A stretch of DNA of 64,000 nt from Ananas comosus (GCF_001540865.1 NC_033627.1:7686918-7750917), one strand, 5' to 3'; counted from the stretch's first letter, positions 23,170 through 35,640 are shown. Notes: generated by a model not told the origin, from the letters alone. A program made the numbers and translations.

Positions 23170-23820
23170 ATACTAACTGTGATGCTCCAACTTTCTAGGG
23201 GGGCATCCATCCTAGGACTACTCTAGCTTTAGCACGCTTAACCCTCTTAAGCTCTTTAGTCTAGCCAACGCTCAAAATGCTATAGCTAGGTCTAAAAACT
23301 TACAACCATTAGACAATGTGAGACTTGTCTCATTAGCCTTACTCGACCTTGTGGGGATCTATTTTCCACCCATAGCAATTGTTAGTTGGTGAGCTGCCCT
23401 ACTTCCCAAGGTGGTCACCTATCCTAGAATTACTCTAGTTCTAGCACGTTTAACCCGACTATAGCATATCGGGCAATGGTTAGGTCTAAGAGGTTAAGAT
23501 AGTTAAAAGTGTTAGAACTAGAGTAGTTTTAGAGGTTAAGATGGTTAAGAGTGTTAGAACTAGAGTTGTTCTAGGATGGGTGACCCCTCTGAGAAGTAGG
23601 ACTGCTCTCTGACTAACGATTGTTGTGGGTGGGGAGTGGCTTCCCACAAAGTTGGCTAAGACTAGTGAGATGAATCTCATATTGCTTGGTGATTGTAAGT
23701 TTCTAAACTCAGCTATAGCATTTTGAGCGGTGGCTAAGCCCAAGAGATTAAAAGAGTTAAGCATGCTGGGGTTGGAGTAGTCTAGTCCTAGGATGGGTGA
23801 ACCTTGGGAAGTTGGAGAGT
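23170..23820. repeat. inverted cluster of 5S-rRNA-derived units (Cassandra-like)
   Basis: At least four segments resemble the 3' half of plant 5S rRNA. The best is plus strand 23753-23815: GTTAAGCATGCT (A box), GGAGTAGTC, CTAGGATGGGTGAACC (C box), TTGGGAAGTT. Another plus copy is at about 23535-23600 (GGATGGGTGACCCC). Two minus copies are at about 23187-23262 and 23385-23462. The plus copies are about 220 bp apart and share the sequence between them (TATAGCATTTTGAGCGGTGG), which is also inverted in the minus half. Cassandra TRIM elements carry a 5S-derived pol III promoter in their LTRs and are the likely source. LTR ends were not resolved. Confidence 0.7.
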
Positions 23821-24119
23821 TACATTATGTGGTTGTACTATGTAAAAAAAAAAAATTATGCATATTGATCATGACATTTGAGTATGGCTTGCCAGAGCCA
23901 ACTTGAGTTCTCCTATTTATTTACTCTTGTTTGGATCCCCATCCCCCGAGTTGGCCCTTCGGAGGTGTAGCCACGTGACTATGCGACTGTTCAAGCTACC
24001 TATAATTGGGAGCCTTTGTGGGTTCATGTGCGACTGTTTGATATCCTACTAGACATGACGTAAGCTTGATTGGACCATGAGTCGGTCATTGGAATTAGGT
24101 GACATGGTGTTTGTTATCA

Positions 24120-24187
24120 GTTATCAAATTGATACATAATGAAATAAACAAAGTTACTATCAAATTGATACATAATGAAATAAACAA
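24120..24187. repeat. tandem duplication of about 36 bp
   Basis: TATCAAATTGATACATAATG followed by AAATAAACAAA occurs twice, ending immediately before the LTR-like start at 24190. Confidence 0.75.
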
Positions 24188-24262
24188 ACTATAATAACCG
24201 AGATTTTGATCAATAAAGAGAAATTGAAATTTTGAATTTCGAAATTTGAATTCAAATATATG

Positions 24263-24274
<12 letters not shown>

Positions 24275-24312
<38 letters not shown>
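24275..24312. repeat. (TG)n microsatellite
   Basis: A pure TG run preceded by TATATA and followed by (GA)n. Confidence 0.95.
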
Positions 24313-24322
<10 letters not shown>

Positions 24323-24902
24323 TTTATGGTGGAACTCAGAGAGGGCTGGTTTTGTCGTAAATCGGTGACCAAATTGGGAAACAAAATGGTAGATTCAATG
24401 TCCCAGTCGTGCTGAACGCGCTGGGGCGATCCAATCGAAAATTTGACGGTGGATCTTCGGGAATCACGACTTATTCGTTGAGAGGTCAAAAAATTGGCAA
24501 AACAAAAAATCAGAGAAAAGTCTATTATTTTTTGCGCCATTTTGCGCGAATTCGAACGTCGAGGGACTTGTGTGCATAATACACATATTGATAGGGACCG
24601 AGCTGAAATTTATTGGTTGGGGAGGACTATTTGCAATTTTGCCAACTAATTTAAAAGCTGAAGCTAGGGTTTCCATGCAAACCCTAACCCTAGCCTATCC
24701 CTAGCTAACCCTAGAACACCTAGCCGACATCACCTTCTCCCTACCCTTGCCATGCGCACGCCCCGGTCGCCAGCAAGTTGCTCTGGCCGCCGGAAAACCT
24801 CTCCCCGACCTTCTCTCAACTTTCCTCTCTCCACCTTGCCTCCTCGGCCGTTGGACTCAGGGAAACATCTATACCCTCGGAGTCTTCATCCCTGGCCGAG
24901 AC

Positions 24903-24958
24903 CCACCTCTGGCGTCGTCGTCGCCGGCCCCCACCTCTGGCGTCGTCGTCGCCGGCCC
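24903..24958. repeat. 28-bp tandem duplication
   Basis: CCACCTCTGGCGTCGTCGTC with following GCCGGCCC occurs twice, period 28 bp, in the GC-rich part of the LTR-like remnant. Confidence 0.85.
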
Positions 24959-27900
24959 CCACCGTCCTCTCGTGTCGCCGATGCTGCTTGTGCAAACCGT
25001 GGCCAGCATGGGTCAGCTCGGGCCGAGCCCAGTTCAGCTCGGGGCCCGCGTGCGGGAGATGCCCTAGCTCGGCTGCCCTGTCTCTATCTGGCCGCCGGCG
25101 ACCTCCCGCTCACCATCGCCATTGTCCCCGAAGCCGCCGACCACTGCTCCTACTCTCTGCGGCCGCCCAGACCTAGTGCGGGCTGAGATAGAGCCACTTT
25201 GGCCTCCGGGCGCCACCGCCGCCCAATGTCGAGCGCGCCGCCTTCCCTGGGCCTCCGGCGACGGATTGCCGTTGCCCCGTCGCTCCTCCGGCCGTCGCCT
25301 GACCGCCGTTGCCTCCCTGGGCCGAGCTGAGCTGTGCAAACTCGTGGATCTCCACTGCGCCACATGCCGCCTCTTGCCTCCGGCCAGCGTGAGCTCCGGC
25401 CCCCACTGACCGGCCGCACCCAACTCTGGCCGGCCGCCCCATGCCCTACTTTGCTCCGGTAAGGCTTTTATAGTTATTCAGTGTGCTTGTTGGGATTTGG
25501 TCNGATTTATTAGTTTCAGCACACTATTTTGGGGTTCCGGTCGCCTTTCTGGAGATTCGAAGGCACCCCGATAATTTTAGAAGTAAGCACGATGATTCCT
25601 GCTTCGTGCTGAACATCGTGCTTACCTCTGTTGGGGTCAGTGATGCATCAGTTTGCGTGATCGACGCGATTAAATTACTGTGAGTGTTGTTTCGCTGATG
25701 TTCACATTGCTCGTGCGCTTGCCACAGTGGCCGGCAGTGCTCCAAAGCGTGAGTACGGCCTCCGGCACGCCAAGACCTGTCAGCAGGTGTCTCAGCTTGG
25801 CTGAATGGCCCTTGGTTTGCGTTGTCGGGGCATAAAAGCCTGGAAATCACATAAAATAATATGATTTTATGTAATCGGAAGGGTTTTTAAACGATTGTAC
25901 ACTTTGGGGTCGCTATTGGCAGCATGTGCGAGTAGCGGGTAACCTCTGGACTGATTGTCCAAGGCCCCAGGCCCTTACGGAGACTGAAAATTGATTTCCG
26001 ATGCGTTTGTCGGCAAAACCCGCCGACGGACCATGTGTTTTCGATTTGAAATTATTTTGATGGTGCCTTGTGGTAAATTGTTATGTTGCTGAGCCTTGTT
26101 GGCTGGTCACCCGCGTTGTTTCGAGGGTCCGGAAACGACGAGTGAGTGACGGTGGGTTCCGGTATCGAGTTGGACACTTTCGGGAACCCGGATCGGAACT
26201 ATCATCCGACAATAATCATTTCGCAGCGAGATAGTGTATTTGCTGCCAAGTCACACAAAAATATGTATTTTGTGGCAGTGGGTGACTCGTAGTATGAGTC
26301 GGTGAGTTCCAGGACAGTTCGTAGGTCTCGGTGGAGTTCCGGCGCGAGTTCGAAACTTCTGTTGTTTTACGCCAATCGATTTTGGGAAACTGATTCCCGT
26401 AGGGTTATTGGAGGGAACTGTGAGTTAGTGATACATGTTAGCGGGTTGGATTCTAACCCGGTGGACCCTCCGTAGGCCCGGTTGTTCCGTCTCAGCAGTC
26501 GAGAGACCTGTATCATATTTGTACAGGTAGGTACTTCGATCCGAAGTCGATATAGTGGTGCACGCTCGATGATATCCTCTTACCTTTGTTCTTCCGTCGT
26601 TATTATTGCATATTATATATTGAGGCTTGCACCCATGTTGTTTCCATTGTACTCTACTCAGTTATTTTCATGTTTAGTATCATGAATAGGAGTAGAGTAG
26701 TTTTATCTACATGTGATATTTGTGACCTAGTTGGTCGGTTCTCGTACTTCTTATTAGTAACCTTGTTGTCGATTCTCGTACTTCTTATTAGTGACCTTGT
26801 TGGTCGGTTGGATTATTTGATGACCTATATGGTTAGTGTGCCCTGAGGGGGCAGGATTGTCTGCTGGTTGCCGACGGTTGGCTATTGAGCATTCAGCATT
26901 GATCGCCACTGCTTGTATGCATTTCACGAACACCAGCGGTCTGATCCACCGCAAGAGGGTGTTCTTTTCTGAAAAAGTGGTTGGGTGTGCCAGCCCATGA
27001 GCCCAAGAGCTTATGCTGGGGTTATATTTTTGTAGACCCAAGAGCTTATACTGGGGTCAGTTACAGATTAGAGCAGTTGTGGCACAGGCCTGAGCGTTGC
27101 GGACCAATATGGCTATTCCAGATTGGGTATTTTTGACTCGTTGTCTGTTGATGCATACATACAGTAGCGGTAGCTGTGCATTGTATATCCTCTTCATTTA
27201 TTATCGTTGCTACTGTATTTCACTTACCCATATTGTTGTTTATCCTCCTTGACTGGTGAGTACCACTCGCCCTCGTAGGCTTGCGATACACACTGGGAGG
27301 GGAGACATATTTACATATTCTCATCCCCTACCCCATTACAGGTGATGTCGCTAGTCCTAGTGGGATGGTTCGTGAGGAGCACGCCTAGTGGTCGACAGAG
27401 CCACCGTCCCGTTGTCGGTAATTTCTCTACCTAGCTTATTTAAATAAATGACGTAGACTGTTTATTTGGTTTAGTTACTATTACGTTGAATTCATTTGGT
27501 TTTCTGAATGTAATAATGGAATTGAGATTTCTGCGAAATGAAAATGATTTTCTACCCCTCGTGGTAGTGAGTTTTAAAAGGAAAAGATTTTCATGTGGGA
27601 AACTGTCACGGCCCTGAGACCCGCTACCAATTTGGTCCGGTTCAAGCGCGTCGGACAGACGCCGAACGGACAACACCTCCCCTGTCCCCCCAAGTCAAAT
27701 GACAAGATTGTGTACAACAAGTGCCCAGGAAAACAACTTGATTACATACACAATAAAATAATACGAGAGCACAACCAGTGCTACCAACGAAGAGCAAGCA
27801 TCACAAGTAATATACGAGTGAACAAAGAGAGATACTAATCTATTACATCCATATAACTTAAATACATTTGATTATAATTTATCTTCCAAAACATAAACAT

Positions 27901-29519
27901 ATGTTTACAATCTTCCAAAATGCCTCACTCGCTATACATCATCTATTCTCATATATACACAAGGTGACTACTAACGCAAAATAGGAAGGTAAGCTACTAC
28001 AACCTCTAGGGCGCTATGCCCTTATTGCGATCCTTGGCCGGCGCGCTCGTACTAGGCCGTGCAACAAGGTGAGGTGAGAACTATTGTCCATAGTTTCCAG
28101 TGGGTTCGGCCGCCGACTCCGCCGATCTCCTTACTAGGTCTAAGCAGGCATAGACAGATATACAGATAGATAGATATGAAAGCAGCAATAGCATAGTAAG
28201 GAAGTAAGAAAGTAATCTACCATGCCTCAATCTATAATCGTGCATGCATGCAACATAAAGTAACAACTAACTACCAAGCTACCATGCTCAATAACGATGT
28301 AATTCGTTAGATTACCCAATCACTCGGCTAACCCGAAGGTTCGCCACCATCTCACGTTTTAAATCTCATAGAGGCGGAGACTTTAAATGCTCGACTGCCC
28401 CCGAGACCTCCTGCGGACAGCTAGCGGCTGTCCACGCAGCACACGACGACTGCCCATCGTGTGTCTAAACTCCGGAGTGCAAAGCTTGTGTGGAGCGACC
28501 ACAACAAGCGCAGACAGGCTATGTGAGTGCGATCCAATCCCTGTGAACCGAGAATACCCTACCAACTAGGGATAGCATGTAACATATGGAAACTTGGAGT
28601 TGCGATGTCAACTTTGATCTAGGGGGATCAAAGTGAGGATTGAGCTAGTTGGACATCATCCCCGAGTGATTTATGATGTGTGGGAATGAGTTTTAAAGAG
28701 AAATAAGTGTTTCGGTGCAAATTGGGCGCAAAACAAAATGTAAAGAGGATTTTCGGATTTCCGACGCTAACTTTGATTAAAAGAATTAAAGTGAGGCGTG
28801 AGGATACATTGTGGTATCTCCGAATCAATTGTGAAGTTTTGGAAAAGCCAAGGGGGTGTTTTCAAAGGGTTTGAAGTGTTCAGTGCGAAGTGGTAGTGCA
28901 AAAAGGAGAAATTGTTGCCATGTATTGGAATTGGAGCTGATACTATCTCTACTTCGGCTCAAATAATGTCAAAATGAAAAGGAATTGCTTCCAAATTAAA
29001 TTAGTAGCTTGTGAAGGTCTCTTGGTATATTTTGGAAGTGTTTGGATGAAATCGGAGCAAAAACAGAAAATTTAGAATTTTCTGTAAATGACGGGGCTGA
29101 GAAATTAGCAGAAAAATGCAGTGTCAGAAAATTATGAAAATTGGCAGAGATGTCAGGAACACTGTTATGAGGCTAGGTTTGAAGTTTCATATTATTCTGA
29201 CACCTGTAGAGAGAGAAATAGTATCCGAAAGTTATCGGATAAAGATTACAGTTCGGGACAGTTCGCACTGACCAAACGGGGTCGAAACTGAAATGTTAAA
29301 ATTTCAGTGGACTTGTTAAGGAAAACCGAGCATGCCTGCCAAATTTGAGCTCAATCGGACTTTAGAAGGGCCTGCGAAAGGTATCTAATCCGTGCGGCTA
29401 AACGGAATATATTGTATTGAGTTGGGGGCATTATGGTAATTTGCGCAAGTTAGTGGATTTCCACTAACCTGCCAGCAGGGGAGCCTCCATCCTTATCTGC
29501 ACCTCCTCACCCTGCATAC

Positions 29520-29620
29520 GTAGAGAGAGAGAAGGAGAAAAGAAGAGAAAAGAAAAGAAGAGAAAAGAGAAGAAGAAGAAGAAGAAGAAGAAGAAGAAGA
29601 AGAAAAGAAAAAAGAAAGGT
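29520..29620 (+). repeat. GA/GAA-rich tract
   Basis: Purine-only sequence with (AAG)n near 29570-29602. A longer AAAG/GAAA-rich tract follows at 30005-30190. Neither codes for protein. Confidence 0.9.
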
Positions 29621-29684
29621 ATTTATTCCTCTCTCTCTTTGCTGTATTTCCCATCCTCACTTTTTTCCCTGCTGCTACTGATTG

Positions 29685-30005
29685 AAGCATCAGCAGCAGC
29701 AGCAGCCTAGCTGCTGTCAGCAGCAGGCGCAGGAGCAGCAGCAGCCTAGCTGCTGTCAACAGCAGCAGCAGGCAGTCAGCAGCAGCAGTTGCAATAGTAG
29801 TAGCAGCAGCAGCAGTTTAGTCGTAGCAGCAGCAGCCTGCGCAGGAGCATCAGCAGCAGCAGCTCAGCAGCTTGTGCAGCAGCAGTAGTAGTATTAGCAA
29901 CAGCAGTAACAACTCAGCAGCAGCAATAATAGCATCAGCTTCAGCAGCAGCAGCAATTAGCTGCTGCTGCGAGCAAATCAGCAGTAAAAAAACTGCTGCT
30001 GCAGG
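29685..30005 (+). repeat. CAG trinucleotide tract with long hairpin
   Basis: Runs of CAG/AGC with TAG and GTA variants. Near its end GCAGCAGCAGC (29944-29954) and GCTGCTGCTGC (29960-29970) form an 11-bp perfect stem with a 5-base loop. Glutamine-, serine- and leucine-rich frames here are products of the repeat. Confidence 0.9.
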
Positions 30006-31579
30006 AAAGAAAAGAAAACAGGAAAGAAAGAAAAGAGAGAAAGAAAGCAAGAAAGAAAGAAAAGAAAGCTGCAGGGAAAAGAAAGAAAAGAAAGAAAGAA
30101 AGAAAAGAAAGAAAGTAAGGAAGAAAGAAAGAAAAAGAAATAGAAGAGAGGAAAAAATGAAAGAAAGAAAAATGAGAAAGAAAGAGTTGAAAGAACTCGA
30201 TGTAATTGTGAAATTGCAATTGCATTGAAAGTCGAAATTGCATTGAAGAAAGTTGAAATTGCATTAAAGAAAGTGAAATTGCATTGAAATAGGTTTTTTA
30301 TAAAAACTGACCCCGATAATGCACTTTTGCAGGATTGAAGCCCTAATGTGAAATTGACCGCGTACAAACCTAATTGAGGGTAAAGGAAACGCGCTGGCGA
30401 AGTCGGTTCGGCAATCCGTCGCACCCTACGCGTAAGATATCGCCAAAAGACAATTTTTAGCGACAAGTGTCGGGAACGCGGGTCGGTGTTCGTGAAAAAG
30501 CGCAAAGAAGCGGATTCCTTTCATTCCAGAAATCAAATAAAGGTGGGTTGTGCTTTACCGAAGTGATTAGGTCACTTCCATGCCAAAGTTAAAATATGGT
30601 TTCATTTGACGCTTTGACTATGTTGTCGACATTAAACATATATATATATGTATATGAATAGGCATATATGCGTAATGACATATGAAGTGCATTATATTCA
30701 TCGTGAGATGTGTAATGGTAATCAGATGAGGAACAATGAAATGCATATGAATATATACTAAAGGCATATGAATAATGAATGTGAATGCGATATGAATGCT
30801 AGATGCATAGTTATTTACTGTCTAATTTCATATGATCAAAGAATATGTTATGCTAATGCTAAATTCATAGATACATAAATGATTGAACCTTGTAAATCCA
30901 CGGCATGTAATTGAATAATGAAGTGTAAACATAGAAGCTAACAATACATAATTGTCGACCGTAAAAGCGAAAGCGAATATTTGAATGCATTATTTAAACA
31001 TATATGTAAGTGAATTTAATTCAAGCTATTTGAATGTCGATAATTAGAACCCTCGATGGGTAACAAGAGAAGTGAGATTGTGTAAACTGTGAACTTCATG
31101 TAAAGCCTAAGATTGGGCATAAATCGAACAACTCCAATTGAGTAAAATCTGAACGGTAACAAAGTAAATGAAAATGGCCTGTTGTAATCCTAGGCGTGGT
31201 AACTAGGATAATGATTAGATCGAGTGGCATGAACCTAGTGTTATGAAACATAGGTTGGACATGAATTACTAATGGTATTAAATAGTTGGGCACGAATAAA
31301 CCTACTGTCAAGAACATAGGTTGAAATTAGTAAATCTAGAGTCGAGATCTAGGTGAAAGAATATGAAACACGAGTGTAAATGAACCTTTAGTTATGAGTT
31401 AGAGTGACTTTTAGTTAAAATTGAACTAAGCGATTGATTATAGTTGCAATAGGACCACTAGAAATGATGATAGACCTAGAAGTCGTCAACATAGGGTCAG
31501 TAGTAAACCCTTAAAGTGTGAAAATGCGGATTCCGAAAGTCCTAGGATTGGTGTGATGGCAATAATAGAATCTTAACTA

Positions 31580-31830
31580 CGGCATTGACGTTCTCCTCTC
31601 TCGTAGTGATTCACGGATCGAGGTCTCCTCTCCCGGTATGACCATGAAACAAATAAGGGAATCGAACTACCGGATTGACGGTTTCCTCTCCGCGTAGTGA
31701 TTCAACGGAATCGACGTTCTCCTCTCCGTTGAGCTAACGGCTGTTTGGACGCGTTCTTCTTTCCCCGGTTAAGCTGTGGCGACTTAGGGTCAACAGGTAT
31801 CGGACGGTTCTCCTCTCCCTGTGATGGACC
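31580..31830 (+). repeat. degenerate tandem block in LTR
   Basis: Phrases such as GACGTTCTCCTCTC and CGTAGTGATTCA recur at intervals of roughly 60 bp (31590, 31650, 31695). It lies where the sister LTR has its own, unrelated minisatellite. Confidence 0.6.
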
Positions 31831-33123
31831 TAGTGTCGCGTGGACTTAAGGCTGAGGTGTTGTGAGACGTCCTTCACCTCGAGCCTGACTTGACGCGGTA
31901 CTCCGCGGTTGATTGACTCAAGACCGAGTCGAGTGGCTAGATGGCTAAGGTACAGTACCCTTAGGAAAGCATCGCCAGTGAGTACAATAAGAATAAAGAA
32001 TAAAGAGTAGAGACTAAAGAATAAAGAATAGCTAATGAACGTGAGTAGCTAATAAAGAAAAGAATGCTATTGAGTAATGAGTAACGAATGGTTAATGATA
32101 TAAAGTAGAATCAAGTAATCTACTTACATGATTTACAGGTATTGCATATTGCATAGCAGCGAGGCAAGGTATGGTTTTATTTGTTACATAGTCAAATATC
32201 TATCTATCTATTTGTTGAACTAACCTACTGTTGCCTCCTTTGGACCTGGTGGGTCGAGCTCTTCTCTTGGGTGGCCGTACCCACTGGGAACTATATTTAT
32301 ATAGTTCTCACCCCCGTGTTGTTTTGGGGGTACAGGTTGCACGCGAGCGGCACGGCGGCGCGAGGACAGGGCGCAGTTTCATAGATAGCGCCCCACCACT
32401 GAGACCGAGATAGTAACACTTGAAGAAGTCAAGTTCAGAGTTCAAATTGTAATGAAACAAATTTGTAGTAATTTGTATAAGTTTTGTAATAAGTTAAAGG
32501 CTTATGTAATATTGTAAATGTAAAAATCTGAGATAAATGTTGTAATAGCATAGTTTGCACTTTATGTTTTTGATACTTATGCAATTTGTGATTGAATACA
32601 GTTCCTGGTTGGAACCTCTTGTATTGCATAGTATAGATTGTGATGCCTAGAACGTACAGGGGAGGCTCTGTCCCTTCGGCGGTCTGTCGGCGTGCCCGAA
32701 TCCGACCAAATAGGCGGAGCTCGGGGCGTGACATAGCATCATCATGAAATCAATGCAATACTATACTCATCACTCTAGTATTCCATATACACTAAGGTTC
32801 TCATATGCTACTCGTCATGGGTTAACATTAATTAGATGCCACTCGTCATAGCTTAATGTTCTCAATACACTACTTGCACATATTCACCCGGTTGTCATTT
32901 ACTTAGGTTCCAATCCACTATGCACTATCACATATAGGGTTAAGCTATGTCACATTAACCTCATGCATACTAGGTTCAAGTACTAAATCATTCAAGCTAC
33001 ATTAACACTAGCATGCAAATACAAATATAAACACCTAAGCATCCTATATGTATTATGCTCAATATGCAAAGATAGTCGACATAGAACTTAGACATAGGGA
33101 GCAGCTCAACTGCTTCGGGATGG

Positions 33124-35640
33124 TCACCACAGTATGGGCCATTATCAGTTCCGGTAATCCGTTGGGCTTATAATGCCGGCAGAGTTTATGGACTTGATGA
33201 ATGAGCGGTCTTTAGGGCATTGTTGGTCGATGCGTCGGCGGTGTTTATAGACGCTGTATTGGTTATTCGAAAGATGCGAAGAGGAGCATGGGAAGAGCAT
33301 CTGAGAGCTGTGTTGCAAAATCAGACAGAAGAAGCTTTATGCAAAGTTAAAGAAATGTGATTTTTGGCTAAGGGAGGTACATTTTAGGTCATGTGGTAAT
33401 CGGGCGATCGGAGTTTCGGTAGACCGAAGAAAGTAGAGGCGATCAAGGATTGGCCTCGACCAACGAATGTACGAGAATCCGAGTTTTTGAATGGTTGGCG
33501 GAGTTAATACCGGCGGTTTGTGGAGGGGTTCGCCAAATAACCCTCCACTACGCAGCCTCACGCATAAAAGGAGTAAAAGTACGTGTGGAGCGACTGATTG
33601 CGATCGGAGCTTCGAGAGTTAAAGAACAGGTTGAGTCGACCCCGGTGCTATGCTTTTCACTCCGGGGAGAGACCTTTGTAGTGTACAGTGAATGCCTCGT
33701 AATTGAGTTGGGTTGTGTTAATGCAAATAGTGGCGAGTTATGCATAGCATCGCCGGCCAATTGAAGTACGAGGGCAGAACTACCCGATTCTACGACCCTC
33801 GAGTTAGCGCGGTGATTTTCGCGCTAAAGCTTTGAGGCGATTACTTGTATGGTGAACCATTGTTGAGGTAATATACCGATCAAGAGCTAAGTTGTATTTG
33901 TTCACCAGAAGAGTTTGAATATGGCGACAGCGGCGGTGGTTGAGCTGTAAGGTACTATGATGTCAGCATATTTATACCACCCGGAAAAGCAATGTCGTGG
34001 CGATGCTTGAGTAGAAAATCGGCGGAGACAATTTAGCGACGGCGATTAGCCTCAAGCGCCTCATTACAAAGAATGCAAGATTTTGGTGTTGGGAAGTTCG
34101 GTACGCGGAGTTGCCGCTTACACTTGCACATTGGTTGTGCAACCGACCTTATTCGAGAGAATTTTAAGGTTACAAGCTTGGAGCCTTATCATCAGAATGG
34201 CTGGAGTGATGTTGAGTAGCGTAAACGAGACTTTGGCATTGAAGCTGATGGGCACTTCGATTTGAAACGATGGTGTTGCCTAAAGGATGAGTTGCGAGGT
34301 GCGATTATGCAAGAATGGCATAATTCCCTATTATTATACACCCCGGCGGACTAATAATGTACAAGGATTTGAAAGAGCACTATGGTGGGGGTATTAAAAG
34401 AGATATGGGGAGTCGTTGGACGCAAATGTTAACGTGGCCAACAATGTGAAAGCTGCAAGCGCGATTTCCGGCGGGAAGTTACAAAAGTTGACCAGGATAC
34501 GGGGTTTTGAAATGGGAAAATAAGCGATGGACTTTGTTACCGGTTTGCTCGATCACCAAGGCGGACATGCATGCGATATGAGTGATAGTGGATCGATTGA
34601 CAAAAGTTCGGACATTTTGCTAGATACTGACTACGTGGTCGGGAGAGCAATGCTAGCGCAAGTTTATCTTCGACTGAGGTTGTGAGGCCTACATGGGGTT
34701 CCAGTATGATAGTTGGATTCGGACCCATGTTGCACATCCACTTTTGGTAAGAGTTTGCAGGATGCATGGACGCGGCTCGACTTCAAGTACAGCGTTTCAT
34801 TCAGAGTGATGGACAATCAGAGGGACGATTACAAAATCCTTGAGATTTACTGATCGAGACGTGTGCTAGATTATAAATGGAGGGATGGCATGATTTCTTT
34901 GCTAGGCGGAGTTCGCCTTAATAAAAGGTTATCAAGAAACAAGTTATAGCGATGGCCGCTTTTTGAGGACTGTTAGTGGACGTATAGTGTCGTTTCCTAT
35001 CTATTGGAGCGACGTGGGAGAGGCGGCTCTTGGCAAGCCGGATGATAGTGGGAGAGGCGGTAAGGAGAAAGTCGCCTTTGCGCCGTTCAACGGTTGGCGA
35101 TGGGCAATGAAAAAGAGTATGCGAAAGCGGAAGAAAAGATTTAGAGTTCGCATTGGTTCTGAAGACTGGTATTTTTAGAGTGTCAGCCAATGCGAGGAGC
35201 TTAAAAACGATTCGGGCTGTCGTGGAAGCTAAGGTCCCCGTTATGTGGACCATTTTGAGGATATATGGACGTGAAGACATTGTGGGTAGCGGTGGCATAC
35301 AAGCTCGCACTTACACAAGACTCGCGGGAGTTCACAATGTTTTCATGTGTCGAATTCCAAGTTATATCGAAAAGCGGCATATGTTATTGGAATACGAGCC
35401 CGTGGAGCGTACATGAAGATAGTGTCATGAGGAGTTACCCGTGTGCATCCTCGATCGAGGAAGTTAAGAAAGTTGCGGATAGTCCAAAATTCCATATGTA
35501 AAAAGTCCAATGGAGGCAAGCCACGCGGCGCGTAGAGGCACTTGGAGCTCGAGGAAAACCATGCGGGAGAGAGTATCCGCATTTATTCGAATCGACGAGT
35601 TAAGCAGGTATTGCGTAATTTCGCGGACGAAATTATTGTT
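33124..35640 (+). pseudogene. Ty3/gypsy pol remnant (RT, RNase H, integrase)
   Basis: Pieces of pol appear in the right order in all three plus frames. RT has EFMDLMN (about 33188), FIDA (33244-33255, where the family has FIDD) and KLYAKLKKCDFWL (about 33333). RNase H has APVLCFSLRGETFVVYS and YLFTR, then a YHPGKAN-like piece near 33980. Integrase has HPGG and KMYKDLKEHY near 34340-34380, AMDFVTGLLDHQ near 34528, DGQSE near 34812, and IYWSDVGEAALGKP near 35000. Frames change every 50-100 bp. The start of pol is missing; the 3' end is joined to its polypurine tract and 3' LTR. It cannot encode active enzymes. Confidence 0.85.

Larger units (their letters stand above)
24190..27603 (+). mobile_element. 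long LTR-like remnant, separate sub-family
   Basis: It starts TATAATAACCGAGATTTTG, close to the TGTAATATACCGAAAATTTTG start of other LTRs. It has the GACCGAGCTGAAATT and TTGCAATTTTGCC motifs near 24600 and a late module GGGAGGGGAGAC...TCTCATCCCCTACC near 27290-27330 comparable with the CTGGGAAC...CTCACCCCA module. It is cut at 27604 by a minus-strand LTR. The GC-rich piece 24690-25460 opens several long frames, but they are proline/alanine-rich, overlap in all frames and show no domain. Confidence 0.5.
28578..32733 (+). mobile_element. nested solo LTR, 4.16 kb, target duplication tagca
   Basis: It starts TGTAACATATGG and ends GGGGCGTGACA with perfect tagca duplications at 28573-28577 and 32734-32738. 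Non-coding. It belongs with 13342-17153: the 3' 600 bp are very similar and the internal order is the same. It holds a GA-rich tract, a CAG-rich tract and a tandem block. Confidence 0.9.
27604..33123 (-). mobile_element. minus-strand LTR, truncated, holding a nested solo LTR
   Basis: It starts TGTCACGGCC on the plus strand (3' end of a minus LTR) with gaaac before it. Flank segments 27604-28577 and 32739-33123 align with the LTR at 12538-18741, including the minus 3' hairpin at 28097-28142 and AACTCCGGAGTGC at 28467. It stops at about 33123, where the sequence changes abruptly to pol, so the 5' part of this LTR is lost. Confidence 0.7.

Noticed and set aside
24747..25442. Several overlapping proline/alanine-rich ORFs of 90-145 aa
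   Set aside because: They are open in nearly all frames because the DNA is GC-rich, have no domain, and lie inside an LTR-like remnant.
29682..30264. Gln/Ser-rich and Phe/Ser/Leu-rich ORFs
   Set aside because: They are translations of CAG and GAAA repeat tracts in a solo LTR.
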